Of a DNA stretch of 64,000 bases, positions 47,568-55,727 are shown in pieces. The DNA is from Haliangium sp963772315. Lineage in GTDB: Bacteria > Myxococcota_A > Polyangia > Haliangiales > Haliangiaceae. How positions within the stretch are numbered: the stretch's first letter is position 1; the number at the start of each line of letters is the position of its first letter. A program made the position numbers and the translations under genes. Under the pieces are notes generated by a model. That model did not search any database. It had not been told where the DNA came from and saw nothing but the letters and a program-made list of their open reading frames with translations. Where the stretch lies: NCBI GenBank assembly GCA_963772315.1, contig CAVYWJ010000003.1, positions 62,001-126,000 of the forward strand. The letters run 5' to 3'.

Positions 47568-48485
47568 ATGGCGAACCATTCATCCATATCCAATCGCGAT
47601 TTCGCCAGCCTTGTTTTCGCGAAAGCATGCGGTGCTAACATGAAATCGACCATCATAGGAACACTTCCGCTGGATCCGGATCGGCTCACCGTCGAGGTCG
47701 AGCACACCCGGCAGCTGCACATGCAGAGCACGTACTCCGAGTTTGCCTTCGGCCGCTGGGAGAGCTGCGTGCTCGCCAACCGGACTGGAGATGTGCGTGA
47801 CGCGGCGATCTACGCGTACGAGGGGCCGGCCGTCAGCACCGCGCACGGCCGCGATCTGCCGTATCTGATGAGCATCATCGAGGACTGCTTCGATACCACG
47901 CGCCTCAAGTGGGCGCGCCTGTTCGCGGTCAAGAACGGGGTCCTGATCAGCCATCGCGATTACCTCGAGCTGCCGCCGGGGTTCGTCCGGCTCAACGTGT
48001 CCCTCGCCACCGACCGGACGTGCCTGCACTCCGAGGAGGACACCGTCTTCCACATGCGAGTGGGCGAGATCTGGAATCTGCACGTCAGCGCCGTGCACTC
48101 TGGCTGCAGCCTGTCCGAGTTCCATCGGATCTTGCTGGTGATGGACTTCGATCTGAAAGACCGCCCGATCGAGGGGCTGCTCGATCCCTCGGTGCGGCTC
48201 AGGGAACCAGCGGAGCCGTTGATCATCGAGCGCCCGCCGCTCGAGTCGGAGCAGCTCGAGGCGCTCCACAGCCTCAGCTCCATAGTCAACGAGACCAACA
48301 CCCGGGACGTGCTGCAGCTCCTGTCCAAGATCCACTTCTACCGGCAAGCTGGATCGCAGTCCTGCCACGACTGGTTCTGTGAGATCACCCGGCGATCGGG
48401 CAACCCCCGCTTGCACGAGAAGGCGGTGGCCTTCCGCCGCTTCTGCATCGAGGAGCGGCGGTACGGTGAACGGTTCGAGTGGTGA
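47568..48485 (+). CDS. L-proline cis-3-hydroxylase-like dioxygenase
   Basis: 305-aa Fe(II)/2-oxoglutarate dioxygenase resembling streptomycete L-proline 3-hydroxylase: VLISHRDYLELPPGFVRLNV, LHSEEDTVFHMRVGEIWNLH, VHSGCSLSEFHRILLVMDFD and the C-terminal helical domain with VLQLLSKIHFYR. The Fe-ligand His/Asp (HRD) and distal His (VHS) are present. The known enzyme starts at the equivalent of ATG 47640 (MKSTIIGTLPLDPDRL), so the first 24 codons from 47568 may not be translated; 47568 is kept because it is 1 bp after the preceding stop. No Pro-specific A domain is evident here, so the true substrate may be another free or tethered residue. Confidence 0.82.
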   Translation: MANHSSISNRDFASLVFAKACGANMKSTIIGTLPLDPDRLTVEVEHTRQLHMQSTYSEFAFGRWESCVLANRTGDVRDAAIYAYEGPAVSTAHGRDLPYLMSIIEDCFDTTRLKWARLFAVKNGVLISHRDYLELPPGFVRLNVSLATDRTCLHSEEDTVFHMRVGEIWNLHVSAVHSGCSLSEFHRILLVMDFDLKDRPIEGLLDPSVRLREPAEPLIIERPPLESEQLEALHSLSSIVNETNTRDVLQLLSKIHFYRQAGSQSCHDWFCEITRRSGNPRLHEKAVAFRRFCIEERRYGERFEW

Positions 48486-48530
48486 TGCGCCGGGCCTTTC
48501 GCGCGCCGCAGGAGGCCGCTGGCGTGCGCT

Positions 48531-49301
48531 CTACCCAGCCCGAAGCTCCCGATGGGCGAGCCCTTCCGCGACGTAGCGGAGCAGCAACGGGCGCGCAGCA
48601 TGGATGAAGAAATGATTTCCAGGCAGCATCCGGATACCAAACCGCACCTCGGTATGAGCGGACCACGGCGTGAGCTCGCCGTGCGTCACCGTGCGATCGG
48701 CGAGGCCGCCGAAAACCTCGATGGGGAGCGCGAGCTTTGGCCCATCCTGATATGCGTAGCTCTCACATATCGAGAAGTCGGCGCGCAGGGCCGGCAGGAT
48801 GAGCTCGAGGAGCTCCCGGTTATCGAGCAGCTCCTGGGTTGTACCGCCCATGGCGCGAACCTGCTCCATCAGCGCCTGATCAGGCAGCGTGGCGAGCGGA
48901 GCGCCGCCCCGCGGGAGGTGCGGCGCGTAGTGCGCGCTCGCGAACAGGACCGCGGGCACGGGGCCGCCAGACATCTGGAGATGCCGGGCGAGCTCGAAGG
49001 CGATGAGAGCACCCATGCTGTGGCCGAACAGGGCGAACGGTCGATCGAGCAACTCACGGAGCGCATCGGCGAGCGTGGGCACCAGCCCGGCGAGCGTGGT
49101 CGCGGGCTCCTCGCCGACCCGCCCCTCGCGTCCCGGGAGCTGCACGCCACAGACCTCGATTCCGGCCGGAAGAGCCTCTTGCCACGACCGGTACGCGGAC
49201 GCGCCGCCGCCAGCGTAGGGCAAGCAGAAGAGCCGCATGGAGGGATTGGGGACAGGCTTGCGAAGGAGCCATTTGCTCGACGGAGCGTGCGTCATTGTCA
49301 T
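48531..49301 (-). CDS. Type II thioesterase (NRPS-associated)
   Basis: 256-aa alpha/beta hydrolase of the external TEII family that removes misprimed acyl groups from carrier domains. It shows FCLPYAGGGASAYRSW, the nucleophile elbow FALFGHSMGALIAFELAR, Asp in GGLADRTV and the terminal His in MLPGNHFFIHAARPLL. The chosen start is ATG 49301, with 49295 equally possible; the upstream DNA is AT-rich (ATATATTGAT). It is convergent with the NRPS/dioxygenase genes, 45 bp apart. As both NRPS genes lack a C-terminal TE, it might also take part in product release, but editing is the family's usual role. Confidence 0.9.
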   Translation of the reverse strand: MTMTHAPSSKWLLRKPVPNPSMRLFCLPYAGGGASAYRSWQEALPAGIEVCGVQLPGREGRVGEEPATTLAGLVPTLADALRELLDRPFALFGHSMGALIAFELARHLQMSGGPVPAVLFASAHYAPHLPRGGAPLATLPDQALMEQVRAMGGTTQELLDNRELLELILPALRADFSICESYAYQDGPKLALPIEVFGGLADRTVTHGELTPWSAHTEVRFGIRMLPGNHFFIHAARPLLLRYVAEGLAHRELRAG

Positions 49302-49415
49302 GATATATTGATGGCTACGAGAATCGCTGTCAACGCGCCACAGATATACGCCCATTCGCTGGCGTACCGGGCTGGTAGCCCTCACGGTCGGGTTGAAGAA
49401 TCACGGACTGGCATC

Positions 49416-49429
49416 GAACGAATACGTTC
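49416..49429. promoter_or_regulatory. Inverted repeat, possible operator
   Basis: Perfect 5-bp inverted repeat GAACG-AATA-CGTTC in the AT-enriched gap upstream of the thioesterase gene (start 49301, opposite strand) and 9 bp before a small plus-strand ORF. Could be an operator for either direction. Confidence 0.3.
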
Positions 49430-49438
49430 CCTGTCGAG

Positions 49439-49594
49439 ATGGATATATGCTACGCATGGATTCATCATACGAGTACGCCGGGCTGGCAGGACGCCGGCAA
49501 GGAGGGGCAGAAGGACGAGTGCCTCACGTACATCAAGGAGGTATGGACTGACATGCGCCCGCTCAGCCTGCGCAAGCAGAGGGATGGCCAGTAG
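49439..49594 (+). CDS. Small ORF, 51 codons, unrecognised
   Basis: Plus-strand ORF MDICYAWIHHTSTPGWQDAG, then KEGQKDECLTYIKEVWTDMR and LSLRKQRDGQ. Composition is protein-like (Trp, Cys, Lys, Asp), unlike the low-complexity shadows nearby. It covers the poorly conserved tail of the minus-strand hydrolase remnant, so it may be the 3' end of another gene. No clear ribosome-binding site. It could also be noise. Confidence 0.25.
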   Translation: MDICYAWIHHTSTPGWQDAGKEGQKDECLTYIKEVWTDMRPLSLRKQRDGQ

Positions 49595-52038
49595 GCCACC
49601 TGGGATGGACAGACCGGCGCTTCGGGGTGGACCGCCGCCTGCAGCCGGAGCGGCACCCACAGGCGGCGTGCCTGACGATCTCTGCCCTGCCTGCCGCCCG
49701 CCAGGTGGCGTCGCGAACCCGACGTCATCCAGGATCACGACGCCGGCGGGGGTTCGGTCGAAGACGAAGCGGACCTCGGCCAGCGCAGCGACATCGAACG
49801 CCGGATCGCGCGCACCGAAGTCGGCGAGCGGCAGCGCGAAGAGCTGGAACACCGGCTCGGCCGGCTCCACGTCCACGAACAGCCGCGACTTCACGACCTG
49901 CGCCTCGACCTGCGGCTGGAGGAATGCGTACTGGTTCAGCGACAGCCGGACCGTCCGCCCCGCCCGGTCTGCCAGCTCCACCGTCAGGTCGATATTCTGG
50001 TCTTCATCGTCGTCGTCCTCCGGTTCATCGTCCTCCGATTCCTCCGCCCGGGTGCTGTCGGCGGTCGCTTTCTCGTGCTTCGGCTCGGGGCTCTCGCCCG
50101 CGTCGGCGAGGGAGAAAACGAGGGCCTGCGACGGGTCGAACGGGGAGTTGCCGGGCGGCAGGGCGATCGTGTAACGGGCCGGCTCTCCGGCGGCCGTCGC
50201 GTCGGCCATCCAGCCCAGGTAGGCCGCCCGCGACTCCTTCGTCGCCCACTTCATCTTCACCCGCTGCTCGCGCCAGACGGTGAGACGATCGGCGTCTAGC
50301 ATGCCGCCATCGAGCGTGGTGCTCGTCAGGTCGAGGTCTTCGTCGAACGTGGCGACGAAGACCATCCGGCTGTCCTCGAACTGGTGCAGGTAGACCGTCT
50401 CGGGCAACCAGGCCGGCGCCGTGCGGTGGTCACGGAAGAGCGGCAGGTAGCCGGTCACCCCGCGCAGCGCGGCGTCGAGGAAGGCGCTGAGGTAGACCTT
50501 CGCGATCCGCTCCTGCTCGGCTGCCGGCAGCAGGGGCGCCACATTGAGGAACCGGGCGAAGGGCTCGGGCACGTCGGTGCGCCCCCAGGTGGTGTTGAAC
50601 TGCCCGTGGTTGGCGCCGGCGATGTAGAGCCCCGCCTTGAACCGGTAGGCTCCGTCGGTGAACCGGACGCGCTCGTACTGGTTCATGCCCACGTAGGACG
50701 AGACGTCGCCGTCGTGGGCACCGTGGAGGACGAAGTAGCTCAGATCGCGGAGCGGCGTCTCCGTATCGGCCGGCCGGTATTATCGGTTGACGGGGGCGAT
50801 GGCCGCGACAGCGTGGATGCCGAAGCCGTAGTCGAAGGCCAGGGTCCCGTCGTCCGGGTAGCGGGGGAGCCGGTTGAAGGCGGCGGCGACGGCCACCGCC
50901 TCGCCGCCGCGCGAATGACCGATGAGGGCGACCCGGTCGAGGTCGACCCGGCTGTGGAAGGGCGAGGTCGCCTCGGCGTTCCAGGCGCGCCACTGGCGCA
51001 GGTGCTCCAGGAGGAGCCAGCCGCGCGCGTCGTTCTCCTCATCGAGCCCCCCGTCGGGCCCGCCCAGCAGGTCGAGAATCGACCCGTTTAGGAAGTTTTC
51101 GTCCACCGACACGAAAACGTACCCACGGCTCGCGAGCAGCTCGCCCAGGCAGGCGTAGCCCGGATCGGAGAAGTCCTCCATGCTGTGGTTGCCGTGCACG
51201 ACGAGGACGAGCGGGAATGGCCCGTCGCCCTCGGGATGCCACACCGTCCCCTGCAGCGGCAGCGCCTTGGCGTCGAAGCCCCAGAACCGGGTGCGCGCCC
51301 AGCCGTCCGGGCCGTCCCAGCCATCGATCAGGAGCGAGCCGTCGAACAGGCTTCGTGACGAGGTCAACGTCGTCGCCGAAGACACGGCGGTGCCGGTCCT
51401 CGCCGCTGCCGTAGTGGAGCATTGCCACCCGGTACGGACCCGGCTGCGCGGGATCGGGCAGACCGAGCGGCGCTATCGCCGCCGCGCCGGCTGCCGTGCC
51501 GGGCGGTGCTTCGGCCGGCGTGCCGTCGCCGAGGAGCCAGGCCAGCCCGAGCACGAGGCCCGCCGCGCCGGAGAGCCCTCCCAGCCCGGCCGTGAGACGC
51601 TGCGCCCGCGTGGCATCGCGCAGCTTGCCCTGCGCCAGTACGGCGATCCCCGCCCCCACCAGAGACGCCCCGCCGAACATGACGGCGAGCAGGACGAGCA
51701 GCCCCCCTCCCTCGAAGGGCACCAGGAAAGGCAGCAGGACGGCGAACGACAGGACGAGCGCCCGGCGGTACGCGCGCGGCAGCTTGTGCTGCAGATCGAG
51801 CAGCCACAGGACGAGCGAGCCCCCCAGGAGCGCCAGCACGAGCAGCCCGGCCGGTTCACCTGCGCGAACATATTCTGCCCGCAGCGCTCGTGCTGAAAGC
51901 ATCTCCATGTTGCCTCCGGCGCTCAGTGCGGGCCAATCAATCACGGCCTGCCCGGGGACGCCAGGTGACGCACCCCGCAGGCAGGGATCACGGGCGATAT
52001 GCCGGTGATCACAGGGCGTACACGAGTGTACCTCCGGA

Positions 52039-52562
52039 GGTACGCCCGTGATCTCACGGACGGTCAGCCGTGATGGCAGGGACCATCGCCCGTGATCGCC
52101 GGCACCATCGCCCGTGATCCCACGGACTGTCAGCCGCGATGGCCGGAACCATCACCCGTGATCGCCGGGACTATCGCCCGTGCTCCCACGGACGGTCAGC
52201 CGCGATGGCCGGGACCATCACCCGTGATCGCCACGACCATCACTCGTGATGGCAGGGACGATCGCCCGTGATGGTCGGGGCCATCGCCCGTGATCGCCAC
52301 GACCATCGCCCGTGATCGCCGGACGATCGCCCGCGATGGTCGTGGCTATCGCCCGTGATCGCCCCGACCATCACCGGTGATCGCCTGGCGATCGGCGGTG
52401 ATGCCCACGCCCACCGCCAGGGATGGCCACACCCATCGCCGGCGATCGCGCGACCCATCGCCGGCGATCGCGCGACCCATCGCCGGTGATCGCGCGGCCA
52501 TCGCCGGTGATCGCGCGGCCATCACCGCCGATCGCGCCAGCCATCAGGCGACGCATCCGCGA
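52039..52562. repeat. 22-nt palindromic tandem array, about 24 units
   Basis: About 24 direct repeats, mostly exactly 22 nt (some 21), with core CCATCGCC(C/G)GTGATC and a variable ~7-nt linker. Each core is a perfect or near-perfect 12-bp palindrome, e.g. ATCGCCGGCGAT or ATCACCGGTGAT. Units near the right end are almost identical. The 22-nt period is not a multiple of three, so the array is non-coding, although it covers the last ~40 bp of the gene ending at 52522. It fills the gap upstream of the broken hydrolase. No cas genes or spacer structure. Confidence 0.8.
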
Positions 52563-53667
52563 GCGCACCCGATTGCTCGCGAGCCTCCTGGTGCGCGGCG
52601 CGAGACAATCGCGCCCGGCCGTGACCATGGCACGCGGGGCAGCTCCAGCGTCCCTCCGCCCGGGGGACACACGCCGAGCAGACCGCATGGAGGTGGTCAT
52701 CGCAGAGCGCAGGCTCGAGCGCGTCCAGCTTGCAGGCGTCACAGACGGGCGGAAGCAGATGCATGGTCGCGAAGTCATACTCGAGCGTCATCGTGCGCCG
52801 GGCTTTTCGGCGCCGTACCTCGAACGACAGCAAGGCCACGGGCGACTGGACCCACACCGCGGCCGCGAGCACCACCGCGCTGCGCACCTGACCGCGCTCC
52901 TGGAGCTCCTGGAGCTTGCTCGCACGCTCGCGCTCGACGGCCTGCTGCTTGAGAGCGATGTCCTCTGCAGTCAGCTTGCCGCGCCGGGCGCGCTTGCTCA
53001 GCTCGACGCGCAGGCCGTCGAAATACGCCTCGATCCGGCGGCGGTCGCGCTCCTGGCGCCGGGCAAAGCCGTCGAGGAACCCGCGCGACTGCGCTCGCGC
53101 CCTGGCCTCGACCCGGAGCAGCGCAGCGCCCGTGGCCGATGACAGCTCGGCGGCGGCTGGCCGCGCGCACGCGGCGCGGAGCTGGCCGCCGGCGCACGCG
53201 GCAGCCCAGAATCCGGGCACGCTCATCCGGCCGCGCACGGACACGGTCTCTTCGAAGAGACCATCGCGCCGGTCGTCTGCGAGCAGCGTGTAACGAGCAT
53301 GGACCACCAGACGCGGGGCCGTGCTCACCAGCACGCTCTCCAGGGCGCGGACCGCATTGCGCAGGCCGAAGCGCTCGGCCGCGGTCCGGACGGCAGCTTC
53401 CCTGGGCGGGGTGTCCGAATCCAGCACGAGCGCGGTCCACGGGACCCGCCGGGTCGCTTCCTGGAGGAGCCTGTCCAGCACCGGAGAGCCGTACCCGACC
53501 CAGACCGCGTCCTCGGTGGGCTGCTCCGCGTAGCGCGCGTGCTCGGCCACGCCGAGGGTCACGGCCAGCCCGGCCGGCTGCAGGATCTCGGCGCCTGCAT
53601 CGAGCGGCTCCACCAGCGCCCCCTGGTGCGCAGACCAGGCCCGGACGAACGACAGGGGGGTGTTCAC
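52522..53667 (-). CDS. Helicase-coupled protein with coiled coil and C-terminal zinc-binding motif
   Basis: 381-aa protein of unrecognised family. GTG 53667 overlaps the helicase stop by 4 bp (GTGA). The N-terminal half (VNTPLSFVRAWSAHQGALVE onwards) is an alpha/beta-looking domain with VPWTALVLDSDTPPREAAVR. Residues ~200-290 are a charged coiled coil (RRIEAYFDGLRVELSKRARR, LKQQAVERERASKLQELQER). The C-terminus has a cysteine/histidine cluster, CDACKLDALEPALC followed by HAVCSACVPRAEGRWSCPAC, fit to bind zinc. The layout suggests a partner of the SNF2 ATPase. The last codons run into the repeat array. Confidence 0.65.
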   Translation of the reverse strand: MNTPLSFVRAWSAHQGALVEPLDAGAEILQPAGLAVTLGVAEHARYAEQPTEDAVWVGYGSPVLDRLLQEATRRVPWTALVLDSDTPPREAAVRTAAERFGLRNAVRALESVLVSTAPRLVVHARYTLLADDRRDGLFEETVSVRGRMSVPGFWAAACAGGQLRAACARPAAAELSSATGAALLRVEARARAQSRGFLDGFARRQERDRRRIEAYFDGLRVELSKRARRGKLTAEDIALKQQAVERERASKLQELQERGQVRSAVVLAAAVWVQSPVALLSFEVRRRKARRTMTLEYDFATMHLLPPVCDACKLDALEPALCDDHLHAVCSACVPRAEGRWSCPACHGHGRARLSRAAHQEAREQSGALADASPDGWRDRR

Positions 53668-55421
53668 GTCTCGAAGTCCTCCGCGAAGAGCTTGTCGTCG
53701 AGCTCCTTGATCTGCTCGTAGCTGCGGCGCGCCCTGGCCAGATCGTCCGCAAGCGCCTCGAACTCCTGACGCACCGCGGACTCGTCCCGGGTCGATGCGT
53801 AGATGTCGAACACGCGCTCGTCGAACTCCTTCTCGCTCAGCGCGCGACCAAGGATGAGATCGACCTCGCCCACCACCAGCTCGAACAGGTGGATGCGCCG
53901 GTCCAGCACCTCCAGGATGCGCTCCTCGGCGCTGTGAGCGTTGCACAGGGACACGATCTGCACCTCGTGCTGCTGGCCGATGCGGTGCAGGCGGCCAATA
54001 CGCTGCTCGATCTTCATCGGGTTCCACGGCAGGTCGTAGTTGACCAGCACGCTGGCGAACTGGAGGTTACGTCCCTCACCGCCGACCTCGGTGGCCAGCA
54101 GCACCCTGGCCTGGTCGCGAAACGTCTCGACCGCCCGGTCCTTCTCGGGGCCGCTCATCCCGCCGTGAAAGCTGACGAACGCGAGCCCGCGCGCCTCCAG
54201 CGCCTGCGCCAGCGCCTGCAGCGTCGCCTTGAAGCGGCTGAAGACCACGACCTTTGCCGGGGTCCGGGCGAGCACCTCGAGTAATCGCTCGGTCTTGCGG
54301 GCAGGCGCGGCAGCAGCAGCGCGCGCCAGACGCAGCAGCAAGGGCTTGCCCACGGCGGCGGCCTCATCCCCGGACACGCGGTCGTCATCGTCGCCGCCGT
54401 CGTCCTCCTCGGGGCGGGACGTACGCAGGAGCGCGTGCAGGGCGGCCTGCGCGCTGGAGCCGGCGGCTTCCATGAGGAAGCGCAAGCTGCCACGGGCCGC
54501 AGCCGGCGCGGTCGCGACCCGGCGCACCTCGGCGACGATTGCCTCGTAGAGCGCCCGCTCGGCGTCCGAGGGCTCGACGACGATGGTCCGCGCGAACCGC
54601 GCCGGCAGCGCCACCGACAGGCCTGCGCGAGCGCGGGTGTTGCGCACCATCACCTCGGAGAGCAGCACGCGCAGACCCTCGCGGTTCTTCGGGCTCAGCG
54701 GATCACCGGCCGAGACGAACCGCTTCCTGAAGTCTGCCGGGGTGGAGAGCTGGCCGGGCTGGAGCAACGTGATGAGGTTGTAGAGCTCTTCGAGGTCGGT
54801 CTCGACCGGCGTGGCAGTGAGCAGCAGGAGGAAGCGGCTCTTGAGCTGATTGACGAGCCGCCAGCCCGCGGTGTTGCGGTTCTTCAGGTGGTGGGCCTCG
54901 TCCACGATGACGAGATCCCAGGGCACGCCGGCCACGGATCGCGCGTGGCGCTCCAGCTTGGCCAGGTGCAGCGAGGCGACCAGGACCCCGGGCTCGTGCC
55001 ACGGGGGCACGCGACCTCTGCCGTGAAAATCAGGCTGCTCCGTGGAGCGCGCGGCGATCTGGAACTTCTGCCGCAGCTCCTCGGCCCACTGGCCCACCAG
55101 CGCGCTGGGGACCAGGATCAGCGCCCGGCTCGCCATCCCACGCAGGAGCATCTCCTTGACCAGCATGCTCGCCTCGATGGTCTTGCCCAGGCCCACCTCG
55201 TCAGCGAGCAGCGCCCGCCCCCGCAGCAGCCGCAGCACCTTGAGCACGGTCTCGACCTGGTAGTCGAGGCGCTCGACGCCGCGCAGATGAGATAAGCAGA
55301 GTAGCTCGTCGAACTGCTCGGTCAGGCGCAAGCGCCAGGCCGCCACGCAAAGCTCCACGTCGAGCAGGCTCGCGGGGGGCGCGCCGAATACGAGCTCTGG
55401 AGGAGAAGATATCGATTCCAT
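53664..55421 (-). CDS. SNF2/RapA-like helicase-family ATPase
   Basis: 585-aa superfamily 2 ATPase. Motif I DEVGLGKTIEASML, motif II VIVDEAHHLKNR (DEAH), motif III LLLTATPVETD, motif V EVGGEGRNLQFASVLVNYDL and motif VI QRIGRLHRIGQQ are all intact. It lacks the large accessory domains of RapA, and between the two RecA lobes it has an acidic low-complexity loop (EEDDGGDDDDRVSGDE). Stand-alone SNF2 ATPases of this size remodel protein-DNA or RNA polymerase complexes, and similar ones occur in defence systems. The only coupled gene is the downstream coiled-coil/zinc protein; no methylase or nuclease is adjacent. Confidence 0.85.
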   Translation of the reverse strand: MESISSPPELVFGAPPASLLDVELCVAAWRLRLTEQFDELLCLSHLRGVERLDYQVETVLKVLRLLRGRALLADEVGLGKTIEASMLVKEMLLRGMASRALILVPSALVGQWAEELRQKFQIAARSTEQPDFHGRGRVPPWHEPGVLVASLHLAKLERHARSVAGVPWDLVIVDEAHHLKNRNTAGWRLVNQLKSRFLLLLTATPVETDLEELYNLITLLQPGQLSTPADFRKRFVSAGDPLSPKNREGLRVLLSEVMVRNTRARAGLSVALPARFARTIVVEPSDAERALYEAIVAEVRRVATAPAAARGSLRFLMEAAGSSAQAALHALLRTSRPEEDDGGDDDDRVSGDEAAAVGKPLLLRLARAAAAAPARKTERLLEVLARTPAKVVVFSRFKATLQALAQALEARGLAFVSFHGGMSGPEKDRAVETFRDQARVLLATEVGGEGRNLQFASVLVNYDLPWNPMKIEQRIGRLHRIGQQHEVQIVSLCNAHSAEERILEVLDRRIHLFELVVGEVDLILGRALSEKEFDERVFDIYASTRDESAVRQEFEALADDLARARRSYEQIKELDDKLFAEDFET

Positions 55422-55727
55422 GAGCGGATGCCATCACGAGTCACCGCAGCCGAGATGCGCGGGACACCTCGATTGGTAGACCATCCCCTCCCCTGCCTGT
55501 CAATGGGTCAGACGGCCTCGGTTGACGTTCGCCTGCCAATGGCGGGCGTTTCACGGGTGCGGCACCGCTCGATGGTCAGTGCCGCGCCTGCCGGGATCGG
55601 CCCGATGACTCCGATTGCCAAACTCGGCGGATTCGCGACCTCGGGCAGCGCGATTCCACGATGTTCCACGGCTCACGCCAGGCGCAGAACCGGGGCTGCC
55701 GCTGCGGCAGCGATCACCACGCGGCGA
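55422..55727. other. Intergenic region
   Basis: About 306 bp between the helicase start and the SEC-C gene end, both minus strand. Short open frames here have no protein-like features. The only structure seen is a strong hairpin near its right end. Confidence 0.4.
55695..55711 (-). terminator. Hairpin downstream of the SEC-C gene
   Basis: Perfect inverted repeat GCTGCC-GCTGC-GGCAGC 17 bp after the minus-strand SEC-C stop codon; no U-tract. Confidence 0.35.

Larger units (their letters stand above)
49382..51908 (-). pseudogene. Membrane-bound alpha/beta hydrolase, broken (frameshift plus nonsense)
   Basis: An originally ~740-aa protein. ATG 51908 (GGAGG 5 nt upstream) opens about four N-terminal membrane helices (AGLLVLALLGGSLVLWLLDL; LLVLLAVMFGGASLVGAGIA; GLSGAAGLVLGLAWLLG). 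Then comes a large dienelactone-hydrolase/PET-hydrolase-like alpha/beta domain with FPLVLVVHGNHSMEDFSD, nucleophile VALIGHSRGGEAVAVAA and a likely His in IAGANHGQFNTTWG. A one-base shift at ~51352 and an in-frame TAA at ~50783 (after AIAPVNR, before YRPADTETPLRD) interrupt it. A frameshift plus a nonsense codon argues for real decay, though two errors are possible. The segment after ~49740 shows no hydrolase-like sequence and the natural end is uncertain. Confidence 0.6.

Noticed and set aside
52039..52562. CRISPR array
   Set aside because: The unit is a continuous 22-nt tandem repeat with no constant-repeat/unique-spacer pattern, no leader and no cas gene in the window.
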